This document shows, piece by piece, positions 7,459 through 13,760 of a stretch of DNA of 15,176 bases; within the stretch, counting starts at the first letter, position 1; each line of letters begins with the position of its first letter. The translations under genes and the position numbers were made by a program. The notes under the pieces were generated by a model. The model had not been told where the DNA came from, did no database searches, and was given only the letters and a program-made list of their open reading frames with translations. Source of the stretch: Planctomycetaceae bacterium. GTDB taxonomy: Bacteria; Planctomycetota; MHYJ01; SBBU01. Location: NCBI GenBank assembly GCA_005239585.1, contig SBBU01000231.1, forward strand, positions 1-15,176. The letters are read 5' to 3'.

Positions 7459-8606
7459 TAAGGAACACTGTACATTTAATTACACTGGAGGATCTTGATA
7501 AAAAGTTATCTAGTGGGAGGCCTCTTAGAGTTAAATTCGGTATTGATCCAACAGCTCCTGATATTCATCTTGGGCATTCTGTTGTCTTGAAAAAGCTTCG
7601 TGAATTTCAGGATGCCGGCCACAAGGCAGTAATAATTATAGGTGATTTCACGGCCATGATAGGTGATGTTTCTGGTCACTCAAAGGCAAGGCCCCCTTTA
7701 ACTCGCGAACAGATTACAGAAAATGCCAAGACTTATTTGGATCAGGTTGGAAAAGTAATTGATTTATCAAAGGCCGAGATAACCTATAATAGTTCTTGGC
7801 TTTCATCACTCGATTTCACCGCGATAATCAATCTGGCGTCCAAGTTTACTGTTGCGCAAATGATTGAGAGGGACGAATTCAACAGGCGTTTTGATCAAGG
7901 TATACCAATAGGGCTTCATGAATTTCTGTATGTTTTAATGCAGGCGTATGATTCTGTTGTTGTAAAAGCAGACGTTGAATTAGGCGGCACAGAACAGCTT
8001 TTTAACCTCATTGCAGGAAGAGATTTGATGAGGGCCTTTAATCTTGAACCTCAGGTTGCAATGACTTTGCCGATACTTGTTGGAACTGACGGCAAGATGA
8101 GGATGTCAAAGACTACTGGCAACCATATTGGGATTACCGAGGAACCATTTGAGATGTTTAGCAAAGTGATGTCTATTTCAGACGCGCTTTTGGAAAACTA
8201 TTACGACCTCTTGACTGAGCTTCGGTTTGATAAAGATATACACCCGATGGATTCCAAAAAAGCCCTTGCAAAATCGATCGTATCGACGTTTCATAACTCT
8301 TCCTTAGCAGAAGAGGCTATCTCTAAATGGGAAAAGATATTCACCAGACGAGAAGTACCTCAAGATGTTGAATTGCTCCGAATAGACAAGAGCGAACTCG
8401 CAAATAGCACATTGTGGTTAGTCAAGCTGGTTGTCAAAACAGGCATTGCATCATCCAATTCTGAGGCAAAACGCTTAATAGAGCAGGGGGGACTGGAGGT
8501 TAACAAAGTCAGAATAACTGACTCTTCGTCTAATCTTGAAATCAAGAATGGCGACATGGTAAGAATTGGCAAGAAACGCCGCTTTTTCAGGATTGAAATA
8601 GTTTAA
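7455..8606 (+). CDS. tyrS: Tyrosyl-tRNA synthetase
   Basis: A class Ic aminoacyl-tRNA synthetase that activates tyrosine with ATP and charges tRNA-Tyr in the cytosol. The start is set at the ATG at 7455, giving 383 residues; a longer in-frame reading from 7425 would extend into the upstream gene without homology. Visible signatures: the HIGH motif as HLGH at 38-41 after FGIDPTAPD; the tyrosine-pocket region PIGLHEFLYVLMQAYD at 151-166; ELGGTEQLFN at 175-184; the KMSKS loop as RMSKT at 216-220; and a C-terminal S4 RNA-binding domain from about 322 (IASSNSEAKRLIEQGGLEVN). The HLGH spelling and length place it with the TyrRS subgroup that differs from the E. coli enzyme. The start overlaps the preceding stop as ATGA, suggesting translational coupling. 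Its stop shares a TTAA palindrome with the convergent murJ stop. Confidence 0.96.
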   Translation: MIRNTVHLITLEDLDKKLSSGRPLRVKFGIDPTAPDIHLGHSVVLKKLREFQDAGHKAVIIIGDFTAMIGDVSGHSKARPPLTREQITENAKTYLDQVGKVIDLSKAEITYNSSWLSSLDFTAIINLASKFTVAQMIERDEFNRRFDQGIPIGLHEFLYVLMQAYDSVVVKADVELGGTEQLFNLIAGRDLMRAFNLEPQVAMTLPILVGTDGKMRMSKTTGNHIGITEEPFEMFSKVMSISDALLENYYDLLTELRFDKDIHPMDSKKALAKSIVSTFHNSSLAEEAISKWEKIFTRREVPQDVELLRIDKSELANSTLWLVKLVVKTGIASSNSEAKRLIEQGGLEVNKVRITDSSSNLEIKNGDMVRIGKKRRFFRIEIV

Positions 8607-10087
8607 GATTTTTTCAATTCTCGTAATTCTGGAAATTTCAGTAACAGTGCAGTTATAAAAAAAAATGCAACTCCAATTGAAATTGATGCGGAGAGTTTTA
8701 AAAGTTGAGATCCAGAGATGTTGTAAACCCAAAGGCAGAGGGCTATCATTGCTGCTGAGAGTAGCAAGGTCCTTATTAATGTGCTAACAAGCGGACGCAA
8801 GTCCCAACTGTATCTTTTCGAAAGTATTAAACCAAGGATTGACATGCTCAGAAACGCACTTGATGTTGTGGCAAGTGCTATACCAGATTCCCGTATTATT
8901 AGAACGAGTACTATATTCAAAATGAAATTCAGGCCGACAATGCTCAAATTCACTTTTAAGGGGGTTCTGGCATCCTTTAAGGCATAAAACGCTCTGGTCA
9001 GGATAGCTACAACCGAGTAAAAAACAATTGAAGGTGCGTACATTATAACACAGAGGCTCGTTCTCTGTGCAGCGTCAGCATCAAACGCCCCTCTTTTAAA
9101 AATTACTTCGACAATAGGACCTGCAAACATTGCAATGCCTGCGGCAGCCGGTATGCAGAAGAAAATTGAAGTTCGGACGGCAGATGTTACTTCTTTTCTG
9201 AAATCATTTTTATCAGACAATAATGCCCTGGCACTAAACTTTGTAAATGCAACAGTTGTTATTGATATTCCTATAATTGCAAGGGGCAACTGTATTAATC
9301 TGTTTGAGTAATTTAGGACTGAAACTGCCCCGCTTCCCGGTATAAAGATTTCAGCTATTAGAAAGTCAAGCATCTCGTTCACCTGCGCTATAGATGTAAC
9401 TATTGCTATTGGAAAAAATAATTTCATGATTCTTCTAAAGTCTTGGTCTGCAAAGTTTGCTTTCATTTGAGGTACGGAACTTTTTGAAATGAGTGGTGGA
9501 AACTGTACTGCGAGTTGTATGAAACCACCCACAAGGACTGCTATTCCCAAGAGTAGAATTTTGTTGTCAACGGTCCCGGATGAAATCAACACTGCAAGGA
9601 TAATTACTATGTTTAACAGCACTGGAGAGAGTGCTGGCATTGTAAAATGATTCATTCCATTTAGTGCGGCTGAAAGGGTTGCGGTGAGGCATATCAGAAT
9701 AAGATAAGGCAGTGTTATACGAAGTATATCCAGGGTCATTATGAGCTTTGGGTGTGAAAAGAAAATAGGAATAATGTATGTTGCTATGATGCCTAACGCT
9801 GTCAGGAGAGTAAGGATTAAAATAAGACCAGTCCAAACGGAGCTGAGAAGTTCTCTTGCCCCTTTTTTGCCTTGTTTTTCCAGTCTTTCTACATAGGTTG
9901 GGATAAATGCGCTGGAAAGAGCACCCTCTCCAAATAAATGACGAAACATGTTTGGTATGGAAAAGGCGATTAAAAATGAGTCAAAAGCGGCACTTGCACC
10001 GAAGAATCTAGCATATATTATTTCCCTGAACATCCCCAAAATACGGCTTGCAAATGTTAAAAAACTGACTAGGACTATTTGAATCAT
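8603..10087 (-). CDS. murJ: Lipid II flippase MurJ (MviN family)
   Basis: A 494-residue polytopic inner-membrane protein of the MOP exporter superfamily, with about 14 hydrophobic segments. MurJ moves undecaprenyl-linked lipid II across the membrane for peptidoglycan synthesis. The family opening is well preserved: TFASRILGMFREIIYARFFG (11-30), AAFDSFLIAFSIPNMFRHLFGEGALSSAFIP (33-63). Residues aligned with those shown to matter in E. coli MurJ are present: Arg15, Arg21, Asp36 and Arg49. The length matches the family. The last TM helix ends in FPELRELKKS. It is transcribed alone on the minus strand, tail to tail with tyrS with a four-base overlap, and upstream it faces the pilin promoter divergently. 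Only a weak ribosome site (GACGAG) is near the ATG. Its presence implies a peptidoglycan-making cell. Confidence 0.95.
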   Translation of the reverse strand: MIQIVLVSFLTFASRILGMFREIIYARFFGASAAFDSFLIAFSIPNMFRHLFGEGALSSAFIPTYVERLEKQGKKGARELLSSVWTGLILILTLLTALGIIATYIIPIFFSHPKLIMTLDILRITLPYLILICLTATLSAALNGMNHFTMPALSPVLLNIVIILAVLISSGTVDNKILLLGIAVLVGGFIQLAVQFPPLISKSSVPQMKANFADQDFRRIMKLFFPIAIVTSIAQVNEMLDFLIAEIFIPGSGAVSVLNYSNRLIQLPLAIIGISITTVAFTKFSARALLSDKNDFRKEVTSAVRTSIFFCIPAAAGIAMFAGPIVEVIFKRGAFDADAAQRTSLCVIMYAPSIVFYSVVAILTRAFYALKDARTPLKVNLSIVGLNFILNIVLVLIIRESGIALATTSSAFLSMSILGLILSKRYSWDLRPLVSTLIRTLLLSAAMIALCLWVYNISGSQLLKLSASISIGVAFFFITALLLKFPELRELKKS

Positions 10088-10220
10088 GTCTCGTCAAGAT
10101 ATAAAAAAATGTGAATATTTACAAAAATTGTTAATAAAAATTGTAGATTAGGGCGATATAGAAAGATGGTCTCATATAGAGGCAATAGAGCCTTTATTTG
10201 GGGCATTTATACCTATTGTC

Positions 10221-10235
10221 TGGCATGTGAATTGC
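10221..10235 (+). promoter_or_regulatory. Sigma-54-type (-24/-12) promoter of the pilin locus
   Basis: TGGCAT-N5-TTGC at 10221-10235 matches the RpoN consensus TGGCAC-N5-TTGC at all but one base, with the GG at 10222-10223 and GC at 10234-10235 exactly ten bases apart. Transcription would begin near 10247, leaving an 80-base leader before pilin 1. Pilin genes of Pseudomonas, Myxococcus and Geobacter are driven by RpoN with the activator PilR, so the placement makes sense. The rest of the 239-base murJ-pilin gap (10088-10220) is AT-rich and is where an activator would bind, but I see no clear paired site there. Confidence 0.72.
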
Positions 10236-10253
10236 GTATATCAAGCAGAGGTA

Positions 10254-10292
10254 GCAGGGTATGACTACCTGCCCGACTTTGGTAAGACGGGC
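10254..10292 (+). promoter_or_regulatory. Two overlapping hairpins in the pilin 1 leader
   Basis: GCAGG (10254-10258) pairs with CCTGC (10268-10272), extended inward by TA/TA. GCCCG (10271-10275) pairs with CGGGC (10288-10292), extended by CTT/AAG after one A-A mismatch, closing on TGGT. The two stems compete for bases 10271-10272. They are followed by GTTTTAAAAAATAA and then the ribosome site GGAGG at 10316-10320. This could be an attenuator-like or stability element. It matches no riboswitch I know. Confidence 0.4.
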
Positions 10293-10326
10293 CAGTTTTA
10301 AAAAATAAACTTTATGGAGGTTTCAA

Positions 10327-10998
10327 ATGAGGAAACAAAGAGGTTTCACGCTCATAGAGCTGATGATCGTGATAGCAATTATCGCGATCATTGCTGCTAT
10401 AGCAATCCCAGGTATTCTGAGCGCAACAAAAGGCGCCAATGAGCGCAACGCTGCAGAATCTCTAAGAAGTATAGCAACGGGTACCACACGTTTCCAAAAG
10501 GATCATTCCTCAGGAAAATATTGGATTGGAGATGTGTTCGGTCTATGGAGAATCAAACCACGCACAGGAGCTGATGTGGTCGGAATGAAACACATCGACG
10601 TTACCGTCGCAAATGCTGATGGTCTCGTTGTCGCTGCACCAGTTAATACAGGTATCGATCAGATAGAATACGATGCGACATTAACACCTCCTGCAGCAGC
10701 TCAAGCAAAGGGCGGATATTTGTTCAGGGCATTGGTTGACTGGCAAGATGCGCTGACGACACAGTCCTATAATGTCTCCGGAACACAATTAAGCCCTTCA
10801 AGATGGGGTTTTATAACATATCCTGAGACTTATGGGCAAGGTGGAAGGACATGCTACAAGATGGAGACTGTTACTTCAGGCAAAGTCTATAAGCGTGACC
10901 CGGGTTCAGGTTTTGGAGCTGCAAGTTTTACACCACCCACTACATACACAAGGTGGGAGAACGATGTAATAGCGGCGGGTTGGTCTGGATCTGATTAG
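10327..10998 (+). CDS. Type IV pilin-like prepilin 1
   Basis: A 223-residue prepilin. The six-residue leader MRKQRG ends in the glycine cut by prepilin peptidase, and the mature protein would start FTLIELMIVIAIIAIIAAIA with Glu at +5, the standard signal for membrane insertion, N-methylation and assembly into a pilus or pseudopilus. Past the hydrophobic helix the amphipathic part ANERNAAESLRSIATGTTRF continues the pilin spine. The globular C-terminal half includes YLFRALVDWQD, WGFITYPETYGQGGRTCYK and a terminal TRWENDVIAAGW. The region from YPETYGQGGR to KVYKRD resembles the P..YG.tG.r.F....G.vy..D ending common in planctomycetal pilin-like proteins. There is one cysteine, so no C-terminal disulfide loop. 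GGAGG lies six bases before the ATG. The gene has its own sigma-54 promoter and a strong terminator, features of a highly expressed major subunit. Whether it forms a pilus or a type II secretion pseudopilus cannot be decided here. Confidence 0.88.
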   Translation: MRKQRGFTLIELMIVIAIIAIIAAIAIPGILSATKGANERNAAESLRSIATGTTRFQKDHSSGKYWIGDVFGLWRIKPRTGADVVGMKHIDVTVANADGLVVAAPVNTGIDQIEYDATLTPPAAAQAKGGYLFRALVDWQDALTTQSYNVSGTQLSPSRWGFITYPETYGQGGRTCYKMETVTSGKVYKRDPGSGFGAASFTPPTTYTRWENDVIAAGWSGSD

Positions 10999-11017
10999 TC
11001 AACTAGCGTCATACTTC

Positions 11018-11056
11018 GGGGCCTTCTTATGATTAAGAAGGCCCCATTTAATTTTT
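11018..11056 (+). terminator. Strong intrinsic terminator after pilin 1
   Basis: GGGGCCTTCTTA (11018-11029) and TAAGAAGGCCCC (11034-11045) form a perfect 12-base-pair stem closing on TGAT, followed by ATTTAATTTTT (11046-11056). It ends 12 bases before the pilin 2 ATG at 11069, so any message for pilin 2 that starts upstream must read through it. Confidence 0.9.
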
Positions 11057-11068
11057 AGTTGGTTTAAA

Positions 11069-11866
11069 ATGAAAGAATCAATGAGATCAAGTTCTATAGA
11101 CAATAATGGATTTACCTCGCGCCATACAGAATGCAATGCTATTGAGACAAGCGCCAAGTCTGAATATGTTGAGATCTATTCAAAGCCGCATCCTTTAAGG
11201 TATTATGAAGGGTTTACACTGATCGAATTAATGATTGTGATAGCGATAATTGCAATTATAGCTGCTATATCAATTCCCAGCATCCTGCAAGCTAGTAAGG
11301 GTGCAAATGAACGCAACGCGGCAGAGTCAGTGAGATCACTGGCCAAGGCACAGAACATATTCAAAAATGAACACGCTTCGGGCAAATTTTGGATAGGAGA
11401 TGTATTCGGTTTCTGGAGGATAAAATCACGTACAGGGGCAGATGTGGTCGGTATAAAGCTGATCGATACCACTGTTGCAAACGCTGATGGTCTTATTGTT
11501 GCCGCCCCAGTCAACACAGGTGTCGACCAGATAGAGTACGATGCGACTTTGACCCCTCCTGCAGCAGCTCAAGCAAAGAGCGGCTATCTATTCAGGCAAT
11601 TGCTAGAGTGGCAGGATGCATTAACGACCCAAAGCTATAATGTCTCTGGTACGCAATTAAATCCGACAAGATGGGGTTTTATAACATACCCTCAGATTTA
11701 TGGGCAAGGTGGAAGAACTTGTTTCAAGCTGGAGACTGTTTCAGGTGGAAAGGTCTATAAACGTGATCCCGGGTCTGGTTTTGGAGCTGCAAGTTTTACT
11801 CCGCCGACTAGCTACACAAGATGGGAGAACGATGTAATAGCGGCGGGTTGGTCTGGCTCTGAGTAA
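11069..11866 (+). CDS. Type IV pilin-like prepilin 2, paralogue of pilin 1 with a long leader
   Basis: A 265-residue reading whose last 218 residues (from the glycine before FTLIE) align without gaps to pilin 1; I count 37 substitutions, about 83 % identity, concentrated in the first 50 residues after the hydrophobic helix. The prepilin core GFTLIELMIVIAIIAIIAA with Glu+5 is intact. The leader is odd: 48 residues before the cut site against six in pilin 1, with an in-frame ATG also at codon 5 (11081) and no ATG, GTG or TTG closer to the core. Neither ATG has a Shine-Dalgarno, and the first is 12 bases after a terminator. It may be a minor pilin expressed by read-through, a poorly expressed copy, or a gene whose original start was lost to a one-base change near 11211-11215. 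The stop is six bases from the convergent pcm stop, with no hairpin between. Confidence 0.78.
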   Translation: MKESMRSSSIDNNGFTSRHTECNAIETSAKSEYVEIYSKPHPLRYYEGFTLIELMIVIAIIAIIAAISIPSILQASKGANERNAAESVRSLAKAQNIFKNEHASGKFWIGDVFGFWRIKSRTGADVVGIKLIDTTVANADGLIVAAPVNTGVDQIEYDATLTPPAAAQAKSGYLFRQLLEWQDALTTQSYNVSGTQLNPTRWGFITYPQIYGQGGRTCFKLETVSGGKVYKRDPGSGFGAASFTPPTSYTRWENDVIAAGWSGSE

Positions 11867-11872
11867 TAGCTC

Positions 11873-12520
11873 TTATTGAAATCCTTCTCTCCCGATAAGT
11901 CTAACAAACATGCATTCACCTAGCTTGGTTTGTTTTATCTTGCCATCTTGTTTAACGACGAGAATAAGACCCTGATTCTTATCCTTCTCTTGTGATAAGG
12001 CGACTGGAATCACCATCCTGCCGTTTTCCGCGAGTTGATTGAGGAGTGATTGTGGAACAGAAGGAGCGACTGCTGTTACAATTATTTTCTCGAACGGAGC
12101 CTCTTCACGCCAACCAAGTGACCCGTCACCAACATGAATAGTTATGTTTGATATGTCAAGAAGTTTTATTATTTCAAATGCCTTTTGCGCTAATTCCGGG
12201 ATTCGCTCGACTGTGTAGATATGTTTGGCTAGGCGTGATAAAATGACTGTCTGATACGCTGAACCTGTTCCTACCTCAAGGACATGATCTGTTGCTGTCA
12301 GATGTAACGCCTCTGTCATAAAAGCTACTATGAAAGGTTGTGAAATGGTTTGTCCGAATCCGATCTGCAGAGGTTTATCTTCATAGGCCGCATTATGCAG
12401 GTTCTCGGGGACGAACAGCTCTCGCGATGTGTTAAGCATTGTTGCAAGTACTTTTTTATCTCGTATGCCCTTGTGTTCAATATCCCTTATAAGCCTTGCT
12501 CGGGCTTGTTCAAAATCCAT
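11873..12520 (-). CDS. pcm: Protein-L-isoaspartate O-methyltransferase
   Basis: A 215-residue cytosolic SAM enzyme that methylates isoaspartyl residues in aged proteins and starts their repair. Family motifs run in order: ELFVPENLHNAAYEDKPLQI at about 34-53, GQTISQP at 56-62, the SAM loop VLEVGTGSAYQT at 80-91, the acidic ribose ligand in YTVER at 102-106, GDGSLGW at 131-137, VTAVAPSVP at 148-156, LAENGRMVIPV at 163-173 and the closing FVRLIGREGF at 205-214. The usual GTGSGYQ is GTGSAYQ here, a mild change. Its ATG lies 11 bases inside the 3' end of the upstream glycosyltransferase gene, so both are on one message and pcm is likely read by coupling, since no good Shine-Dalgarno precedes it. 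Confidence 0.94.
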   Translation of the reverse strand: MDFEQARARLIRDIEHKGIRDKKVLATMLNTSRELFVPENLHNAAYEDKPLQIGFGQTISQPFIVAFMTEALHLTATDHVLEVGTGSAYQTVILSRLAKHIYTVERIPELAQKAFEIIKLLDISNITIHVGDGSLGWREEAPFEKIIVTAVAPSVPQSLLNQLAENGRMVIPVALSQEKDKNQGLILVVKQDGKIKQTKLGECMFVRLIGREGFQ

Positions 12521-13178
12521 GTTTCAAAACCATTTTGATAAAGTTAGCAGTATCCCATAACGGATTTATGGAGCTCTTTTTCTCAGTGTATATAGTTCGT
12601 ATCGGTAAGAATTTACACGATCCACTTTTAATTCTTCTAAATATCTTGAGTACAAGCTCGAGCTCTCCATCAAACCTGTTTGAGGTGATTTTGATACCCT
12701 GTAGGAGATCAACAGGAAACTTTCGTAGACCACAGTGAACGTCTGGTATTCGTGTCCTTAAAACAACCGAACAGAGCAGGGAGCTAGCACTATTGACAAA
12801 GCGGCGTAACCAAGGCATTTCTCTATTAAAATGCCGTGCACCAAAGGCTACTCTATTACTATCTTTAATAAACAACAGTACATCGGATGGGTCATGCTGA
12901 AGATCTGCATCCATAGTCAATATACTGTTAAAGCCCATATTTTTTGCATAATCTATGCCAGTTCTCAAGGCAGCCCCTTTGCCTAAATTGCTATCGTGTT
13001 TTAGTACCGTAATGCCGTTTAAAACACATTCTGTCTGGTCGGTAGAGCCATCATTTATTACGACTATCTTGATGGATGCCCCATTAACATTATCTCTGAG
13101 ACAATGAATTAACTTGTTAATGACCAATGGTAGTTTCTTTGATTCATTATAGGCAGGAATTAAAATGCAAATATCCAC
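12510..13178 (-). CDS. Family 2 glycosyltransferase (dolichyl-phosphate-mannose-synthase-like)
   Basis: A 222-residue GT-A glycosyltransferase without membrane segments. It begins at a GTG: the conserved GT2 opening ICILIPAYNE comes directly after it, so no later start is possible. Motifs include VVINDGSTD (39-47, nucleotide binding), LGKGAALRTG (65-74), the metal-binding MDADLQHDP (89-97), DVHCGLRKFP (146-155) and RFDGELELVLKIFR (168-181), then RTIYTEKKSSINPLWDT. This set is typical of enzymes that move a sugar from a nucleotide donor to a polyprenyl phosphate or onto glycans. The acceptor cannot be told. There are no C-terminal TM helices of the ArnC/GtrB kind, which favours a soluble or peripheral enzyme. 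It shares a message with pcm (11-base overlap). A perfect TATAAT lies six bases before the GTG. Confidence 0.87.
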   Translation of the reverse strand: MDICILIPAYNESKKLPLVINKLIHCLRDNVNGASIKIVVINDGSTDQTECVLNGITVLKHDSNLGKGAALRTGIDYAKNMGFNSILTMDADLQHDPSDVLLFIKDSNRVAFGARHFNREMPWLRRFVNSASSLLCSVVLRTRIPDVHCGLRKFPVDLLQGIKITSNRFDGELELVLKIFRRIKSGSCKFLPIRTIYTEKKSSINPLWDTANFIKMVLKHGF

Positions 13179-13184
13179 ATTTGC

Positions 13185-13213
13185 ATTATATTTCGTTACA
13201 GTGGTCAGAACAA
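13185..13213 (-). promoter_or_regulatory. Predicted promoter of the glycosyltransferase-pcm unit
   Basis: On the minus strand a perfect TATAAT (13185-13190) has TTGTTC (13208-13213) 17 bases upstream. The -10 ends six bases before the GTG at 13178, so the first transcribed base would be the start codon itself or the base before it: a leaderless message. There is no Shine-Dalgarno, which agrees. Confidence 0.55.
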
Positions 13214-13224
13214 CTTTAAAAAGT

Positions 13225-13252
13225 TTGACTTTTTCTGTGGTGTACCTAAAAT
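13225..13252 (+). promoter_or_regulatory. Predicted promoter of fliO-fliP-fliQ-fliR
   Basis: TTGACT (13225-13230) and TAAAAT (13247-13252) are 16 bases apart, both 5 of 6 to consensus. The -10 ends five bases before the ATG at 13258. Transcription would start at about 13258-13260, either making a leaderless fliO or favouring the GTG at 13270 as the real start. It lies back to back with the glycosyltransferase promoter within 70 bases. Confidence 0.55.
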
Positions 13253-13257
13253 AAGTA

Positions 13258-13722
13258 ATGGAGATAGGGGTGTTATTAGCATATCAAAGCAGCAAAAGAA
13301 TTTTAACAGATACTCCTGATTTGGGTGGTAGTACAAGTTTCATCTTATGGTCGTTGGTAGTTTTAGGGTTAATAATCGGATCTTTTATATTATTGAAAAA
13401 ATTTATAAAAGGCACGCACGGGTTTTTTCCTCCGGGTGTAATAAATGTATTGGCAAGGAGACGTCTTTCATCTGCACATGAGATTTACCTGGTTGAAGTT
13501 GGTCCTAAAATTTTACTTATCGGACTTACTCGTGATAGGCTAAATACGCTTGGTGAATTTGTTACTCCTGAAGATGTCTCTTCTATACGCACAAAATTTT
13601 CTGGTAAGGTTTTTCAGGAGACATTAAAAGCTGAAGTGGGAGAAAAGCATGAGGATGGGTCGTTGGATAAAATTAAAGATCAGATCAAGTCAATGCAGGA
13701 TACAGTGAGCTCGTGGAAATAG
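13258..13722 (+). CDS. fliO: Flagellar biosynthetic protein FliO
   Basis: A 154-residue membrane protein with one transmembrane helix (about residues 27-46, FILWSLVVLGLIIGSFILLK), followed by a small cytoplasmic domain with the FliO pattern: INVLARRRLSSAHEIYLVEVGPKILLIGLTRDRLNTLGEF (about 62-101). FliO helps assemble the FliP ring of the flagellar export gate. Identification rests on the topology, this pattern and position directly before fliP. The start is uncertain: the ATG at 13258 has no Shine-Dalgarno and lies at the predicted transcription start, while the GTG at 13270 has GGAG (13260-13263) six bases before it and would remove four residues. The C-terminal 30 residues are a polar helix (LDKIKDQIKSMQDTVSSW). 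Thirty-eight bases separate it from fliP. Confidence 0.85.
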   Translation: MEIGVLLAYQSSKRILTDTPDLGGSTSFILWSLVVLGLIIGSFILLKKFIKGTHGFFPPGVINVLARRRLSSAHEIYLVEVGPKILLIGLTRDRLNTLGEFVTPEDVSSIRTKFSGKVFQETLKAEVGEKHEDGSLDKIKDQIKSMQDTVSSWK

Positions 13723-13760
13723 TACGATAGACGCATTGGTCATTATAGGAAGAGGGGGAG

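Noticed and set aside
8592..8618. Bidirectional terminator between tyrS and murJ (ATTGAAA/TTTCAAT)
   Set aside because: The stem is short, AT-rich and has a 13-base loop; the stop codons themselves lie in it. Too weak to call.
10247..10300. Possible c-di-GMP (GEMM) riboswitch before pilin 1, prompted by GGTAGCAGGG near the pilin start
   Set aside because: The conserved CAAACC, GNRA loop and GACGCAAAGCC parts of GEMM-I are absent, and the predicted transcription start would leave no room for them.
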